Shown here piece by piece: positions 43,192 to 52,198 of a stretch of DNA of 64,000 nt. Below the pieces are notes generated by a model. The model saw nothing but the letters and a program-made list of their open reading frames with translations, ran no database searches and was not told the origin of the DNA. Every line of letters begins with the position of its first letter. Positions within the stretch are counted from its first letter, which is position 1. The position numbers were made by a program, and so were the translations under genes. The stretch comes from Bacteroidales bacterium. Its GTDB lineage: Bacteria; Bacteroidota; Bacteroidia; Bacteroidales; UBA6680. The stretch covers positions 1 through 64,000 of the forward strand of contig JAOARD010000003.1 of assembly GCA_025210735.1 (NCBI GenBank), in the 5' to 3' direction.

Positions 43192-46100
43192 ATGAGTATT
43201 CACGAAGAAGCCAAAGCTTCAGTGTATTTAGACGGGAAACAAGCTGAAAATGAACTTGAGAATTTAAGAACCAAATCAGACAGACTTGAAAAGAAGATGG
43301 CTGAGATGCGAGAGAATAATGATCTTGCAGGATTCAAGAAACTTGAGAAAGAATTAAAAGCTACTAAGAAACAAATGCGTGCTCTTAACCTAAATGTATT
43401 TGATTTAGACAGAGTACTTAATAACCTATCCGGAGCTTCAATCGATGAGCTTACAAAGGCAAAGCGTAAACTAAACAGACAGATAAGAAAAGCTGGTCGC
43501 AATACAACAGAGTATGCAAAAAAGAGTGAGCAGTTAAGCAAAGTTAAAGCAGAACTAAAGCTCCTTAATACAGAATACAAAAAAAATACATCTCTGGCAC
43601 AACGAATGACTAATTCGTTTAACAAATATTGGGGAGTATTAGCTGTAGGTATTGCATCATTAACAGGAGTTGTTTTATCGTTTAAAAAGGCAATAGGGAT
43701 ATTCAATAACTTTGAAGAACGGGTAAGTAATCTTTCCGCTTTAACAGGTCTTACAGGAAAGAAACTTGACTGGCTATCCAACAAAGCTAAAGAGACATCT
43801 GTAGCAACAATAGAGGGTAACATACGAATAAAACAGAGCGCAGATGCAATTGTCGATGCATATACAAAGGTAGGATCTAAACGTCCGGAACTTCTGAAGA
43901 ATAAAGAAGCTCTTCATAGTGTTACTCAAGAAGCAATAATATTATCTGAAGCAGCAAAAACACAACTTGATCCCGCCGTTGGAGGACTTACAATGGCTAT
44001 GAATCAATTTGATATAGGAGCTGAAGACACAAGAAAAACTATCAATGTTCTTGCTGCAGGATCTAAAGCTGGTGCTGCTGATATCCCTTATCTGACCGAT
44101 GCAATGGAGAAATCCGGAACAACGGCTCATATGATGGGTATCAAGCTTGAAGGTTGGACTGGAGTAATTGAAACAATTGCACCGTTTTATCAGGAAGCAT
44201 CACAAGCAGGTAACTCTTTTGATAAAGTATTACTTAAGATGAAAGAGAAAAATATCGGATATAAAAACGGTGTTTTTGATATGAACAGAGCACTTGAGGA
44301 GCTTAATATTAAATTTAAGAATGGTCAAAGTGCTTCATCAATATTCGGTGTTGAGCACTCAAAAATGGCTCAGTTACTCGTTGATAACAGATCTAAGATA
44401 AAGAGTTTTGAGAATGCTGTTACAGGAACAAATACGGCAATTGAACAGGCTTCGATAAACACAAATAACAATGCCGGAAAACTTGCCCAGGCTAAAAATA
44501 GATTTAGTCTTGTTGCTATGGAACTTGGTGAGAAATTAGCACCTTCTTTTACTTTTAGTACTAATGCCGCCAGTTATCTAATTAAAGCAACTGTAGAGCT
44601 TATAAAGTGGTTTGCCGAATATAAGGAGATAATAATCCCGGTTGTTACTGCTATTACATCATATGTGGTAATTACCAAATTACAAACTATGTGGACTACC
44701 AGATTCGGTACAGCAACATTGATCAGTACTATTAAACTCAAAGCTCAAACTATCGCATTAAAAGGAGCTCGTGCTGCTGGTATTTTATTTGCTGCTACAA
44801 AAGCGTTATTAACAGGTAATATAAAACGTGCTACAGCTGCTATGCGCCTTTTCAACATGGTTTCAAAGATGAATCCATATGTACTTATTATAAGTTTAAT
44901 TGTAGCTGCTGGTGCAGCACTTGTAATGTATATTAATAAAGTTAATTCAGTTACAAGAGCTCAAAAGGAATTGAATGCTATAGAGCTTGAGGCTAAAAAA
45001 GCCATTATTGATAAGAAACTTAAAATGGAAGAACTTATCAGGACTGCAAAGAATCAATCCTTAAGTCTTGAGAAAAGGAAAGAAGCTATTAAGAAGCTGA
45101 ATAATTTAGCTCCTGATTATTTAGGTAATCTAACTCTTGAGAAAATCAACACGGATAAAGCAAAGAAATCTATTGATGAATATATATTAAGCTTAGAGAA
45201 AGCTGCTCGCGTCAAAGCTGCTCGTGATAAACTTTCTGAAATAGATGGGGAGCTTTTGGATCTTCATCTGTCAAACAAAGGTGCCGAATTAGGTTTTTGG
45301 GATGTGGTGGAAGCATCTATAACGAATTTTGGAAGTGTGGGAGGTATTGGACTAAAAGCTGTAGAAAAGTATAATGAAAAAGAAAAAGAGCTAATAGAAA
45401 CTAAGAAAGCTCTTATAAAACTGATTGATGAACAAACTCACTCTGAGAATAAATTACAAGAAAGTGGAGGCTCAGGTGGTGGTGGTGGATTTAATGGTAT
45501 AGAAGACGAACTTGCAAAACTTGAACAACTTAATAAAGCTCGTATTCTTCAGATCAAAAAACAGTATCTAAATGAACTATTGACAAAGAAGGAACATTCT
45601 GAAGCACTTTTGGCTCAGGATATACTTTATCTTACAAAGAAGCTTGAGTTATACAAAGCAAAAGGCGAAGATGTATATGATATCGAGAAGCAGTTAACAG
45701 ATAAATCTATTGCGCTAATGGAAAAGCGCAAAGATGCAGAAAAGCTTATAAATAAACTGATAGCCGATTTCAATAATGGTCTAAAAAAAGATGAAGAAAA
45801 CTTTAAAGTTGATGATCTCGATATTGATTATGAAGAAGATGTAAAACTCGGTGAAGATCTTGATAAAAAGAACAAAGAAGACTCTGTTAATTTAGCTGTA
45901 AATGGTTTATTCTCTACAGAACAAGCCCGCTTCGACTACCTTAAAACTCTTCGGGAAAATGATGTTATTAATGAAGAGGAGTATCAACAGGCTCTTATTG
46001 CAATTCAACGTCGTACAGCTGAAGAGAGAAAAGCTATTAACGATGCTTCATTTCAAAGTATAGGTAATATGCTTGAAGCTCTCAACAATATGTATGAGGG

Positions 46101-46854
46101 GCAAATGAATGCAGAACTAAATGCTGCCGGAGACAATGAAGAAAAGAAAGATGAGATAAGAAAGAAGTATGCCAGGAAACAACAACAAGTTGCGATTGGA
46201 CAGGCTTTCATTGCAGGATCTATGGCCATAATGAGAATTTGGCAAGGGCATATAACAAATAACCCTGTTGTGGATAAAGTAATAAAAGCAGCTCTTTCTA
46301 TAAGTCAAGCAGCCTTAACCGCTTCACAAATACAGAGAATCAAATCTCAACAGTTTAAAAGTGGAGGATATTTAGAGGTTATTGGAGAAGATGATAACAA
46401 AACTTATAATTCAGAATATCGGGGTATACAACGTGGTTATTTCTCCAGACCAACATTGTTGGTTAGTGAATCCGGAGGAGAGTTTGTAGCCAGCAATAAA
46501 GCTGTAAACAATCCAACAATAAAGCCTGTATTAGATGTTATTAATATGGCTCAAAAAACTGGCACTGTAGGTTCGCTAAACCTTCCAAAAGCAATATCTA
46601 CAATTAGCTCTAAAGCTTATAAAGATGGTGGCTATAGTGAACAATCTGTTACATCAGATAATTACCAATTCTCTAATAGTGACATTGATATACATAGTAT
46701 AACAGAGGCTCTTGAGAGAAACAATATTCTTATCGATAAGCTAATGAAAAAGCTTGATCAACCTCTAAAAACAGAACTACCTCTTTACGGACGAAACTCG
46801 CTCTCAGAACGTCAGGCAGAGGCTGATTATATAATTAATGGTATTGACAAATGA
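43192..46854 (+). CDS. Tail tape measure protein (TP901 type)
   Basis: 1220 residues. N-terminal coiled coil (about 5-140), a hydrophobic segment, then the TP901 core (about 165-420: FEERVSNLSALTGLTGKKLD, LTDAMEKSGTTAHMMGIKLEG). Further hydrophobic stretches (about 480-590), a Gly-rich hinge (about 760) and a second coiled coil follow. It sets tail length; by the usual 1.5 angstrom per residue rule the tail would be roughly 150-180 nm. Overlaps the next gene by four bases. Confidence 0.9.
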   Translation: MSIHEEAKASVYLDGKQAENELENLRTKSDRLEKKMAEMRENNDLAGFKKLEKELKATKKQMRALNLNVFDLDRVLNNLSGASIDELTKAKRKLNRQIRKAGRNTTEYAKKSEQLSKVKAELKLLNTEYKKNTSLAQRMTNSFNKYWGVLAVGIASLTGVVLSFKKAIGIFNNFEERVSNLSALTGLTGKKLDWLSNKAKETSVATIEGNIRIKQSADAIVDAYTKVGSKRPELLKNKEALHSVTQEAIILSEAAKTQLDPAVGGLTMAMNQFDIGAEDTRKTINVLAAGSKAGAADIPYLTDAMEKSGTTAHMMGIKLEGWTGVIETIAPFYQEASQAGNSFDKVLLKMKEKNIGYKNGVFDMNRALEELNIKFKNGQSASSIFGVEHSKMAQLLVDNRSKIKSFENAVTGTNTAIEQASINTNNNAGKLAQAKNRFSLVAMELGEKLAPSFTFSTNAASYLIKATVELIKWFAEYKEIIIPVVTAITSYVVITKLQTMWTTRFGTATLISTIKLKAQTIALKGARAAGILFAATKALLTGNIKRATAAMRLFNMVSKMNPYVLIISLIVAAGAALVMYINKVNSVTRAQKELNAIELEAKKAIIDKKLKMEELIRTAKNQSLSLEKRKEAIKKLNNLAPDYLGNLTLEKINTDKAKKSIDEYILSLEKAARVKAARDKLSEIDGELLDLHLSNKGAELGFWDVVEASITNFGSVGGIGLKAVEKYNEKEKELIETKKALIKLIDEQTHSENKLQESGGSGGGGGFNGIEDELAKLEQLNKARILQIKKQYLNELLTKKEHSEALLAQDILYLTKKLELYKAKGEDVYDIEKQLTDKSIALMEKRKDAEKLINKLIADFNNGLKKDEENFKVDDLDIDYEEDVKLGEDLDKKNKEDSVNLAVNGLFSTEQARFDYLKTLRENDVINEEEYQQALIAIQRRTAEERKAINDASFQSIGNMLEALNNMYEGQMNAELNAAGDNEEKKDEIRKKYARKQQQVAIGQAFIAGSMAIMRIWQGHITNNPVVDKVIKAALSISQAALTASQIQRIKSQQFKSGGYLEVIGEDDNKTYNSEYRGIQRGYFSRPTLLVSESGGEFVASNKAVNNPTIKPVLDVINMAQKTGTVGSLNLPKAISTISSKAYKDGGYSEQSVTSDNYQFSNSDIDIHSITEALERNNILIDKLMKKLDQPLKTELPLYGRNSLSERQAEADYIINGIDK

Positions 46855-48512
46855 ATCTAAAGATCATAATAAATAATCTGGAACTGGATCTTCCGGAAGA
46901 TTTCCGGTTTACTCTTGTGCAAAAAACACAGTTGTTTGATACTGATAAAACACCTCAGGCAATAGCTGTTGACATAAATGTTTATAGTACTCCTGTTAAT
47001 GATGTTGCATTCTCATATTTCCGCATGCTCAACTCGTCATTTAATCGTAAAGATAAATTACCGGCAAAGATCGTTGCCGGTGGTTGTGTTTTAATAAATG
47101 GTTATGCACATGCTAAGAAGTATAAAGATGGTAATTACTCTGTATTTATTAAAGATATGACACGTGAATTATCTGAAGAAAATGTAAAAAGGAAAATGTC
47201 AGATTTTGCATTTACACAGAGATATAAACGAGATAAATATACCTTTGACAACTATCACTTAGGACATCAATATGCAATGTTTCCGGTAAAAAATCCTGAT
47301 TATTTTAAAGAGGTTACATCTGCTCAGATATATAACTCAAGAACCTTCAATACTCAGGCTGTTAACTTAAATGAGAATTTTAATAATAATTGTTCCGGAA
47401 CAATAAATTATTTTGATTCTTCAGCTAAGATGTGGAAATATGAAGGTAGGTTCATTAATGCAGGACAGCTCGGTTCAGGCTTTGCTCCTTATGTTATATC
47501 TTTCTTTCCATATGTAACATTTATACTCAGAAATATATTTGAATATGATGGTATACTGATGAACTGGGGAATGATTGGAGAACGCCCCTGGAGAGAAATG
47601 GTGATGTATACAAATACACATCTATACTCTAATAAGAGTATATTTCCGAACTGGGATATTAATGATTTTATAAAGTCGATACAGAACTTTGTTAATATCA
47701 TTTTTGTAATCAACAATAATAAAAAGTGCTGTGTATTTGATAAAAGAGAGATAGTAACTACTCAGGCTGACAAGAACTGGACGCAATTACTAGTTTCTGA
47801 TATCGATATTGAAACTAATGTTGAAGAGTGTTTTGAATTAATATTCAAAAGAGATAATTCTGATAGAAGCTCTAGCTATTTAGCTATGAATTTTGTATCA
47901 GATAATTCTGAACATTTAAAGGATCCTGTTAATACATTAAATGACTTCAAATCTCTTAATCCGAAATCTAAAGAGATTAGGTTTGTAAAGGACGAATACA
48001 GGTACTATCAGTTTCTGGTAACTCAACAAGGTAAAGATCTTGTTGAAGAGTATAAGGCTCTATCTTTCGGACAGGATATAAAACGTCCGGACAAACCAAA
48101 ACAGATAAAAACATCCATCTCGTCTACAGCTAAAGAGGGAAGTATACCATATACTCAACAAGATGGTAATTCTCTATATTATGATAATGCTGATATAGGA
48201 ATGAGAGTTCTGTTTAATCATGGACTTCGGTCAGGATCTCCATCCGGAGGAACTTACCTTGATGGTCATTCATTATACCTTGATGGTGAAGATGGCCTTT
48301 TTGAAAAAAGATATAAGGATTGGATTTTATTTCTTGAGAGTTCTACGACGATAAGAGGATTGTTTCAACTACCATTATCAGAGTTGAATATTGAGAATCT
48401 TTACAAAAAGAAAAAGATAAACGATACAGAGTTTATTATCGAGGAGGTTGCTACAGAAATATTCCTGGACAGGATTGGTTTATCCGATATCAAAGCTCGT
48501 GCTGTCCTTTAA
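46851..48512 (+). CDS. Distal tail protein (tentative)
   Basis: 553 residues, beta-rich; it begins MNLKIIINNLELDLPEDFRF, a start seen in tail proteins that follow the tape measure. Late part has SGGTYLDGHSLYLDGEDGLF. The second gene after the tape measure start is usually distal tail or tail hub. No catalytic motif seen. A late promoter overlaps its last codons. Confidence 0.55.
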   Translation: MNLKIIINNLELDLPEDFRFTLVQKTQLFDTDKTPQAIAVDINVYSTPVNDVAFSYFRMLNSSFNRKDKLPAKIVAGGCVLINGYAHAKKYKDGNYSVFIKDMTRELSEENVKRKMSDFAFTQRYKRDKYTFDNYHLGHQYAMFPVKNPDYFKEVTSAQIYNSRTFNTQAVNLNENFNNNCSGTINYFDSSAKMWKYEGRFINAGQLGSGFAPYVISFFPYVTFILRNIFEYDGILMNWGMIGERPWREMVMYTNTHLYSNKSIFPNWDINDFIKSIQNFVNIIFVINNNKKCCVFDKREIVTTQADKNWTQLLVSDIDIETNVEECFELIFKRDNSDRSSSYLAMNFVSDNSEHLKDPVNTLNDFKSLNPKSKEIRFVKDEYRYYQFLVTQQGKDLVEEYKALSFGQDIKRPDKPKQIKTSISSTAKEGSIPYTQQDGNSLYYDNADIGMRVLFNHGLRSGSPSGGTYLDGHSLYLDGEDGLFEKRYKDWILFLESSTTIRGLFQLPLSELNIENLYKKKKINDTEFIIEEVATEIFLDRIGLSDIKARAVL

Positions 48513-48537
48513 TACAGAGCTATTACAATATATTTTT
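48503..48537 (+). promoter_or_regulatory. Phage late promoter, tail tip
   Basis: TGTCCTTTA at 48503-48511 and TATATTT at 48529-48535 (26 bases) or TATTTTT at 48531 (28 bases); 15 bases before the ATG at 48552. Confidence 0.55.
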
Positions 48538-48551
48538 ATTAAAAAAGATAA

Positions 48552-49739
48552 ATGATAACAACAGAATTATCATACTCAAGAACATTAAGTTTTGAAGGTG
48601 AAATAACAGAGTTTAAATTCAGAATTAGAGATATTTCTCAAGACTTCTCTGACAAAAAGCTAATCGTTGAATTGTGTATTGATTCATCAACAACCTTTGC
48701 TAAAATAGCAATTCCTTTTTCTGAAATATCAACAACTATCACTGTCGATATTTCAGAATACTTAAAGGGTGTTAGATGTGCAAATGTAATGAGAGGACGA
48801 TACAAAGAGGTTGAACCTCAATATATCAGAAATCCTTTATATAATAGAGATAACAGCATTAGTATTTATTCAACTGATAACCTATCACAATATTATGTAA
48901 AAGCTTATTGTATTGGTATAAAATCCGGTATAGAAAATACTTATGCATCTATAACAGGAGGACCATATTTTTTAATGCGGGGCGGATCAGAAGCAGATAC
49001 AGATCTATCAACATTTCTTAAGTCTCGTTTTTTTACAAACAGAGACACCTTCATAAAAACTACTTTGGGTGCTCCAGAACTATTATATTACATCAATCAA
49101 GAAGACAAAACATGCTTATATACATTATCTGTAACAACAGATGATAAAACGGTAATTACAAAATCAAATTATGTAAGCAGTTATAATATGATAACAATTG
49201 ATGTTTCTTCAGAATTTTTACCTGCAGAAACAAAAAGGTATGAAGTAAAACTAACTCGTGATGATACAATAATTGATAGAGTAATCTATAATATAGATCT
49301 TCTTGATACACCAACAATATTATTGTTCGAAAATACTTTAGGAACCATTGACACTATTGTCTGTACAGGTGAAGTATCTAAAAAAGACTCTGTAAAAAAC
49401 AAAGTCTATAAAAGGAATAAATCTGAATATGTGAACCGAGCAGATCCTGATAGTTCTATTAATATTAATACAGGATATCATAAGATTGAAAACAAACAGT
49501 TACTGGAGGATCTTATACAATCTCCAACAATCTATATATACGAAAACAACAGTCTGTATAGGTATAATATTACTGAAGGAAGCATTAACAGTAATACTAA
49601 AGAAGGATACTGTTTTGCAGAATTAAAATGCCAAAAATCATCAAGACATAAGATTAAAGGATCTGCTCCAAACAAGCAGATAATATTCTCCGGATTAATT
49701 GCACAACGAATTTTTAACGATACAACATTAAAATCATGA
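48552..49739 (+). CDS. Tail tip protein, unknown
   Basis: 395 residues made of successive beta domains (TELSYSRTLSFEGEITEFKF, VDISEYLKGVRCANVM, VTTDDKTVITKSNYV). Overlaps the next gene by four bases. Likely part of the tail tip; receptor binding is possible. Confidence 0.5.
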   Translation: MITTELSYSRTLSFEGEITEFKFRIRDISQDFSDKKLIVELCIDSSTTFAKIAIPFSEISTTITVDISEYLKGVRCANVMRGRYKEVEPQYIRNPLYNRDNSISIYSTDNLSQYYVKAYCIGIKSGIENTYASITGGPYFLMRGGSEADTDLSTFLKSRFFTNRDTFIKTTLGAPELLYYINQEDKTCLYTLSVTTDDKTVITKSNYVSSYNMITIDVSSEFLPAETKRYEVKLTRDDTIIDRVIYNIDLLDTPTILLFENTLGTIDTIVCTGEVSKKDSVKNKVYKRNKSEYVNRADPDSSININTGYHKIENKQLLEDLIQSPTIYIYENNSLYRYNITEGSINSNTKEGYCFAELKCQKSSRHKIKGSAPNKQIIFSGLIAQRIFNDTTLKS

Positions 49740-50506
49740 TAGAAAGTTATAAACGTAGTTTTGAGTTAGAAGAAACAAAAGATTATAAAGATCAAAAGTT
49801 ATCAATTGTTGCTGATTCCTCTGATTTACCAGAAGCAAAAAAGATCTTGGTAAAAGAGTTAGTAGAATTCATTTCTAACGAATCAGTAAACAATATTAAA
49901 CTATTTGTTAATTGTATTCCTCAACTTAGAATAAGGATTGAGAGGTTGAATATTCACTTTTTATATGATCTTCCGGAATCACTCAAAAAGCTAAATCCAC
50001 AAATATGGTTGTTTAAATACAGTCAATACTCTTCTAAGAAAAGAGGTAATAGATGGGCGCATCCCCCAACATTCGGATCTGACAGAAGCGGATCATGGTA
50101 TGGAGGCGAAAACAAAAACGGACTACAGGCGGTCACTGAATTTCCGTTAACGCATCTTATATCTATGCGTCCGGAACATTGGTTTGTTTCAAGAGAAACG
50201 AGCAAACCATTAACTGCTGCTGCAAGCAATGGAGGTAAATACGATAATATTTGGAAGTATAGTGATATTGTATGTAATAGAAAGAAGAACCTTGAATCAT
50301 TGAAAACAGAAGCATTTAAGTTCGCTATAGTAGTGAACAATCCATTTGCAACTAAAGCGTCTGATAACCCATTTATAATAGGTCCATTATCTGAAGTAAT
50401 CTCACTAAAGGTTCAGAAAGTAAATAAGAGTGAGAACCCTGTTAAAGCAAGATTTTCACTTCATACTGAAGCAATTCGTTCGTCATTTATTTCAGCCAAA
50501 TATTAA
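49736..50506 (+). CDS. Tail tip or host-recognition protein, unknown
   Basis: 256 residues. An aromatic and Gly-rich middle (HPPTFGSDRSGSWYGGENKN, HLISMRPEHWFVSRE) suggests ligand binding. Last gene of the tail block before the RNA pair and lysis genes. No family recognised. Confidence 0.5.
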   Translation: MIESYKRSFELEETKDYKDQKLSIVADSSDLPEAKKILVKELVEFISNESVNNIKLFVNCIPQLRIRIERLNIHFLYDLPESLKKLNPQIWLFKYSQYSSKKRGNRWAHPPTFGSDRSGSWYGGENKNGLQAVTEFPLTHLISMRPEHWFVSRETSKPLTAAASNGGKYDNIWKYSDIVCNRKKNLESLKTEAFKFAIVVNNPFATKASDNPFIIGPLSEVISLKVQKVNKSENPVKARFSLHTEAIRSSFISAKY

Positions 50507-50511
50507 TTTAT

Positions 50512-50629
50512 TATATTTGTTCCAGGCTAAGGCTTAATTGTGTGAACCTTTTGGTTATCGCAAGGCAACCTGATCCTTTTGGATATTGTACCGAAAGCCT
50601 GAACCAAATACCCTTCGGGGTATTTTTTT
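50512..50629 (+). ncRNA. Candidate small RNA 1
   Basis: A TATATTTG promoter box (50512-50519) precedes a start near 50524. AGGCT (50524-50528) pairs with AGCCT (50596-50600), extended by GTTC/GAAC. Inside are AACC-TTTT-GGTT and ATCC-TTTT-GGAT hairpins. The end is a UUCG terminator: AAATACCC, TTCG, GGGTATTT, then T-run (50606-50629). No ORF longer than a few codons lies within. Confidence 0.55.
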
Positions 50630-50673
50630 ATTTCCTAATATTTCCATTATCAAGATGTTATAACAAAAAACCC

Positions 50674-50811
50674 TTTGAAAATATAGTATTATTACTATAT
50701 TTGTTATAGGTGAATATGCTCTGGAACAACCTATTTGGTATCTTATTCACAACATGAACCACATTGGTAATTGACTGAGACATTAACCTGCACCCTTCGG
50801 GGTGCATTTTT
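50674..50811 (+). ncRNA. Candidate small RNA 2
   Basis: A full promoter is visible: TTTG at 50674-50677, 18 bases, TATATTTG at 50696-50703. The RNA would start near 50710 with GTGAATA (50710-50716) pairing with TATTCAC (50744-50750), and end at a UUCG terminator TGCACCC-TTCG-GGGTGCA plus T-run (50789-50811). Same plan as candidate 1, but the sequence body differs. Confidence 0.55.
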
Positions 50812-50845
50812 GTCCTTTATCAAACATCCCTCAGCATATATATTG
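50811..50845 (+). promoter_or_regulatory. Phage late promoter, lysis genes
   Basis: TGTCCTTTA at 50811-50819 and TATATTG at 50839-50845, 28 bases start to start, 15 bases before the endolysin ATG at 50861. It begins in the T-run of the preceding terminator. Confidence 0.65.
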
Positions 50846-50860
50846 TTCATAAAAAAAGAT

Positions 50861-51394
50861 ATGGCTTATAGAGATTTAAGTTTATTAACACCAGAAATGC
50901 GTCGCAAGGTTCTTCTGGTAAAACAGGAATGTTTAAAAAATAAAGTTGAAATACTATTTTACTGTACATTAAGACCTTTGGATGAACAAGCTGTAATGTA
51001 TCGTCAGAGTAATTCCTTTGCAAAAATAAATGCCAAAATAGCTGAATTAAGTGTAAATGGTTTTGGCTTTCTCAGCAACATTATTATAGATATAGGAGCT
51101 CAGCAAAATACAAAATGGAAAACTAATGCATGCCCAGGAGAAAGCTTTCACAATTATGGTGAAGCTGTAGATGGTGTTCCAATTGTAAATGGACGTCCTG
51201 TATGGAACTATGAAGAAAACCCTAGAGTTTGGGATATATATGGGAAAGCTGTAAAAAATGCAGGATTAGAATGGGGTGGTGATTGGAAGAAAAAAGATCT
51301 TCCACATGCTCAATTAGCAAAAGGTAGCAATCCCCTTGAGTTATACTCTCCAGAAGAAGTTAAAAAGAAACTCACAAAGCTAAAATTGTTATAA
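50861..51394 (+). CDS. Endolysin, M15-family peptidase
   Basis: 177 residues from ATG 50861; a longer frame from 50771 would span the terminator and promoter. Zn ligands of the M15 (VanY/T5 endolysin-like) fold are visible: His97 and Asp104 in SFHNYGEAVDG, His149 in LPHAQL. It would cut peptide bonds in the peptidoglycan stem. Unlike most endolysins it has no wall-binding domain, as usual for phages of Gram-negative hosts. Confidence 0.88.
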   Translation: MAYRDLSLLTPEMRRKVLLVKQECLKNKVEILFYCTLRPLDEQAVMYRQSNSFAKINAKIAELSVNGFGFLSNIIIDIGAQQNTKWKTNACPGESFHNYGEAVDGVPIVNGRPVWNYEENPRVWDIYGKAVKNAGLEWGGDWKKKDLPHAQLAKGSNPLELYSPEEVKKKLTKLKLL

Positions 51395-51396
51395 TC

Positions 51397-51591
51397 ATGG
51401 AGAAATTTATCATAAAAGCAGGTACAATACTATCATATATTTTTGCCGCTATCTCATGGAATACTGTAACGCAGATATTAGCTATAATCCTAACTCTATG
51501 CATGATATTCTATTATATAATGAAGGGACTTAATGAATACCTAACTAATAAGAAGTTAAGGGAGATCAAAAAGAAGAACAAAACTAACTAA
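51397..51591 (+). CDS. Small holin-like membrane protein
   Basis: 64 residues with one or two hydrophobic segments (about 8-20 and 24-43) and a very basic C-terminus (KKLREIKKKNK). It lies two bases after the endolysin gene. Size, topology and position fit a holin. Confidence 0.6.
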   Translation: MEKFIIKAGTILSYIFAAISWNTVTQILAIILTLCMIFYYIMKGLNEYLTNKKLREIKKKNKTN

Positions 51592-51593
51592 TT

Positions 51594-52184
51594 ATGAAAA
51601 AAAGATTTAAAGAAACCGGGTTTGGTAAGTTCTTGAATAAGGTAATAAAAAAGGTACCAACCATTGCTGGTGATGTTTTAGAAGTCGCCACTTCTGGTAA
51701 TCCCGTAAAAACCGCAATTAGTAAAGTTGGAGATCTTCTCAAAGGTAGTTCTGAATCTAACGAAAAGGCAAAGGAGTTATTAGAAGAGTTTGAAAGGTTT
51801 AAGCTTTCTTGGGAAAAAGAAATGTACGAGCTTGACATTAAACTATTCTCTATGGAAGTTGAAGATAGAAAGTCTGCCAGAGATAAATATATTAACTCCG
51901 ATACAACAATTGCAGATAAGCTAGCTGTTAGTATTATGGGTAGAAACATTGTCTTTATCTTTTGTTTAATCGCCTTCCAGATCCTCTTCTCAGTTGGAAC
52001 TGTTTTATTCCTTCTTAATCAAGTAGAGGATCTTCAAGTAGCGGTTACAATAGGAACATCGCTTGGTTCTGTTATAGGTGGAGCTGTAGGAACTGTTGTA
52101 GGATCTCTATTACAAGAACGTAATAGCGTTGTTGGTTTCCATTTTGGTTCTTCAGCTGCGGTAAATAAAAAAAGAGAGCCTTAA
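51594..52184 (+). CDS. Holin-type or lysis-accessory membrane protein
   Basis: 196 residues: amphipathic start, coiled coil (about 50-100), two transmembrane helices (about 115-140, IVFIFCLIAFQILFSVGTVLF; about 150-170, TIGTSLGSVIGGAVGTVVGSLL). Similar proteins sit next to endolysins in Bacteroidota phages. The terminator overlaps its last codons. Confidence 0.6.
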   Translation: MKKRFKETGFGKFLNKVIKKVPTIAGDVLEVATSGNPVKTAISKVGDLLKGSSESNEKAKELLEEFERFKLSWEKEMYELDIKLFSMEVEDRKSARDKYINSDTTIADKLAVSIMGRNIVFIFCLIAFQILFSVGTVLFLLNQVEDLQVAVTIGTSLGSVIGGAVGTVVGSLLQERNSVVGFHFGSSAAVNKKREP

Positions 52185-52198
52185 AAGCTCTCTTTTTT
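52168..52198. terminator. Bidirectional terminator between lysis genes and integrase
   Basis: AAAAAAGAGAGC and GCTCTCTTTTTT form a perfect 12-bp stem with a seven-base loop, serving both converging transcripts. Confidence 0.9.

Noticed and set aside
50771..50860. Upstream start for the endolysin
   Set aside because: It would place the start before a terminator and the late promoter; the residues are atypical and the M15 fold begins after 50861.
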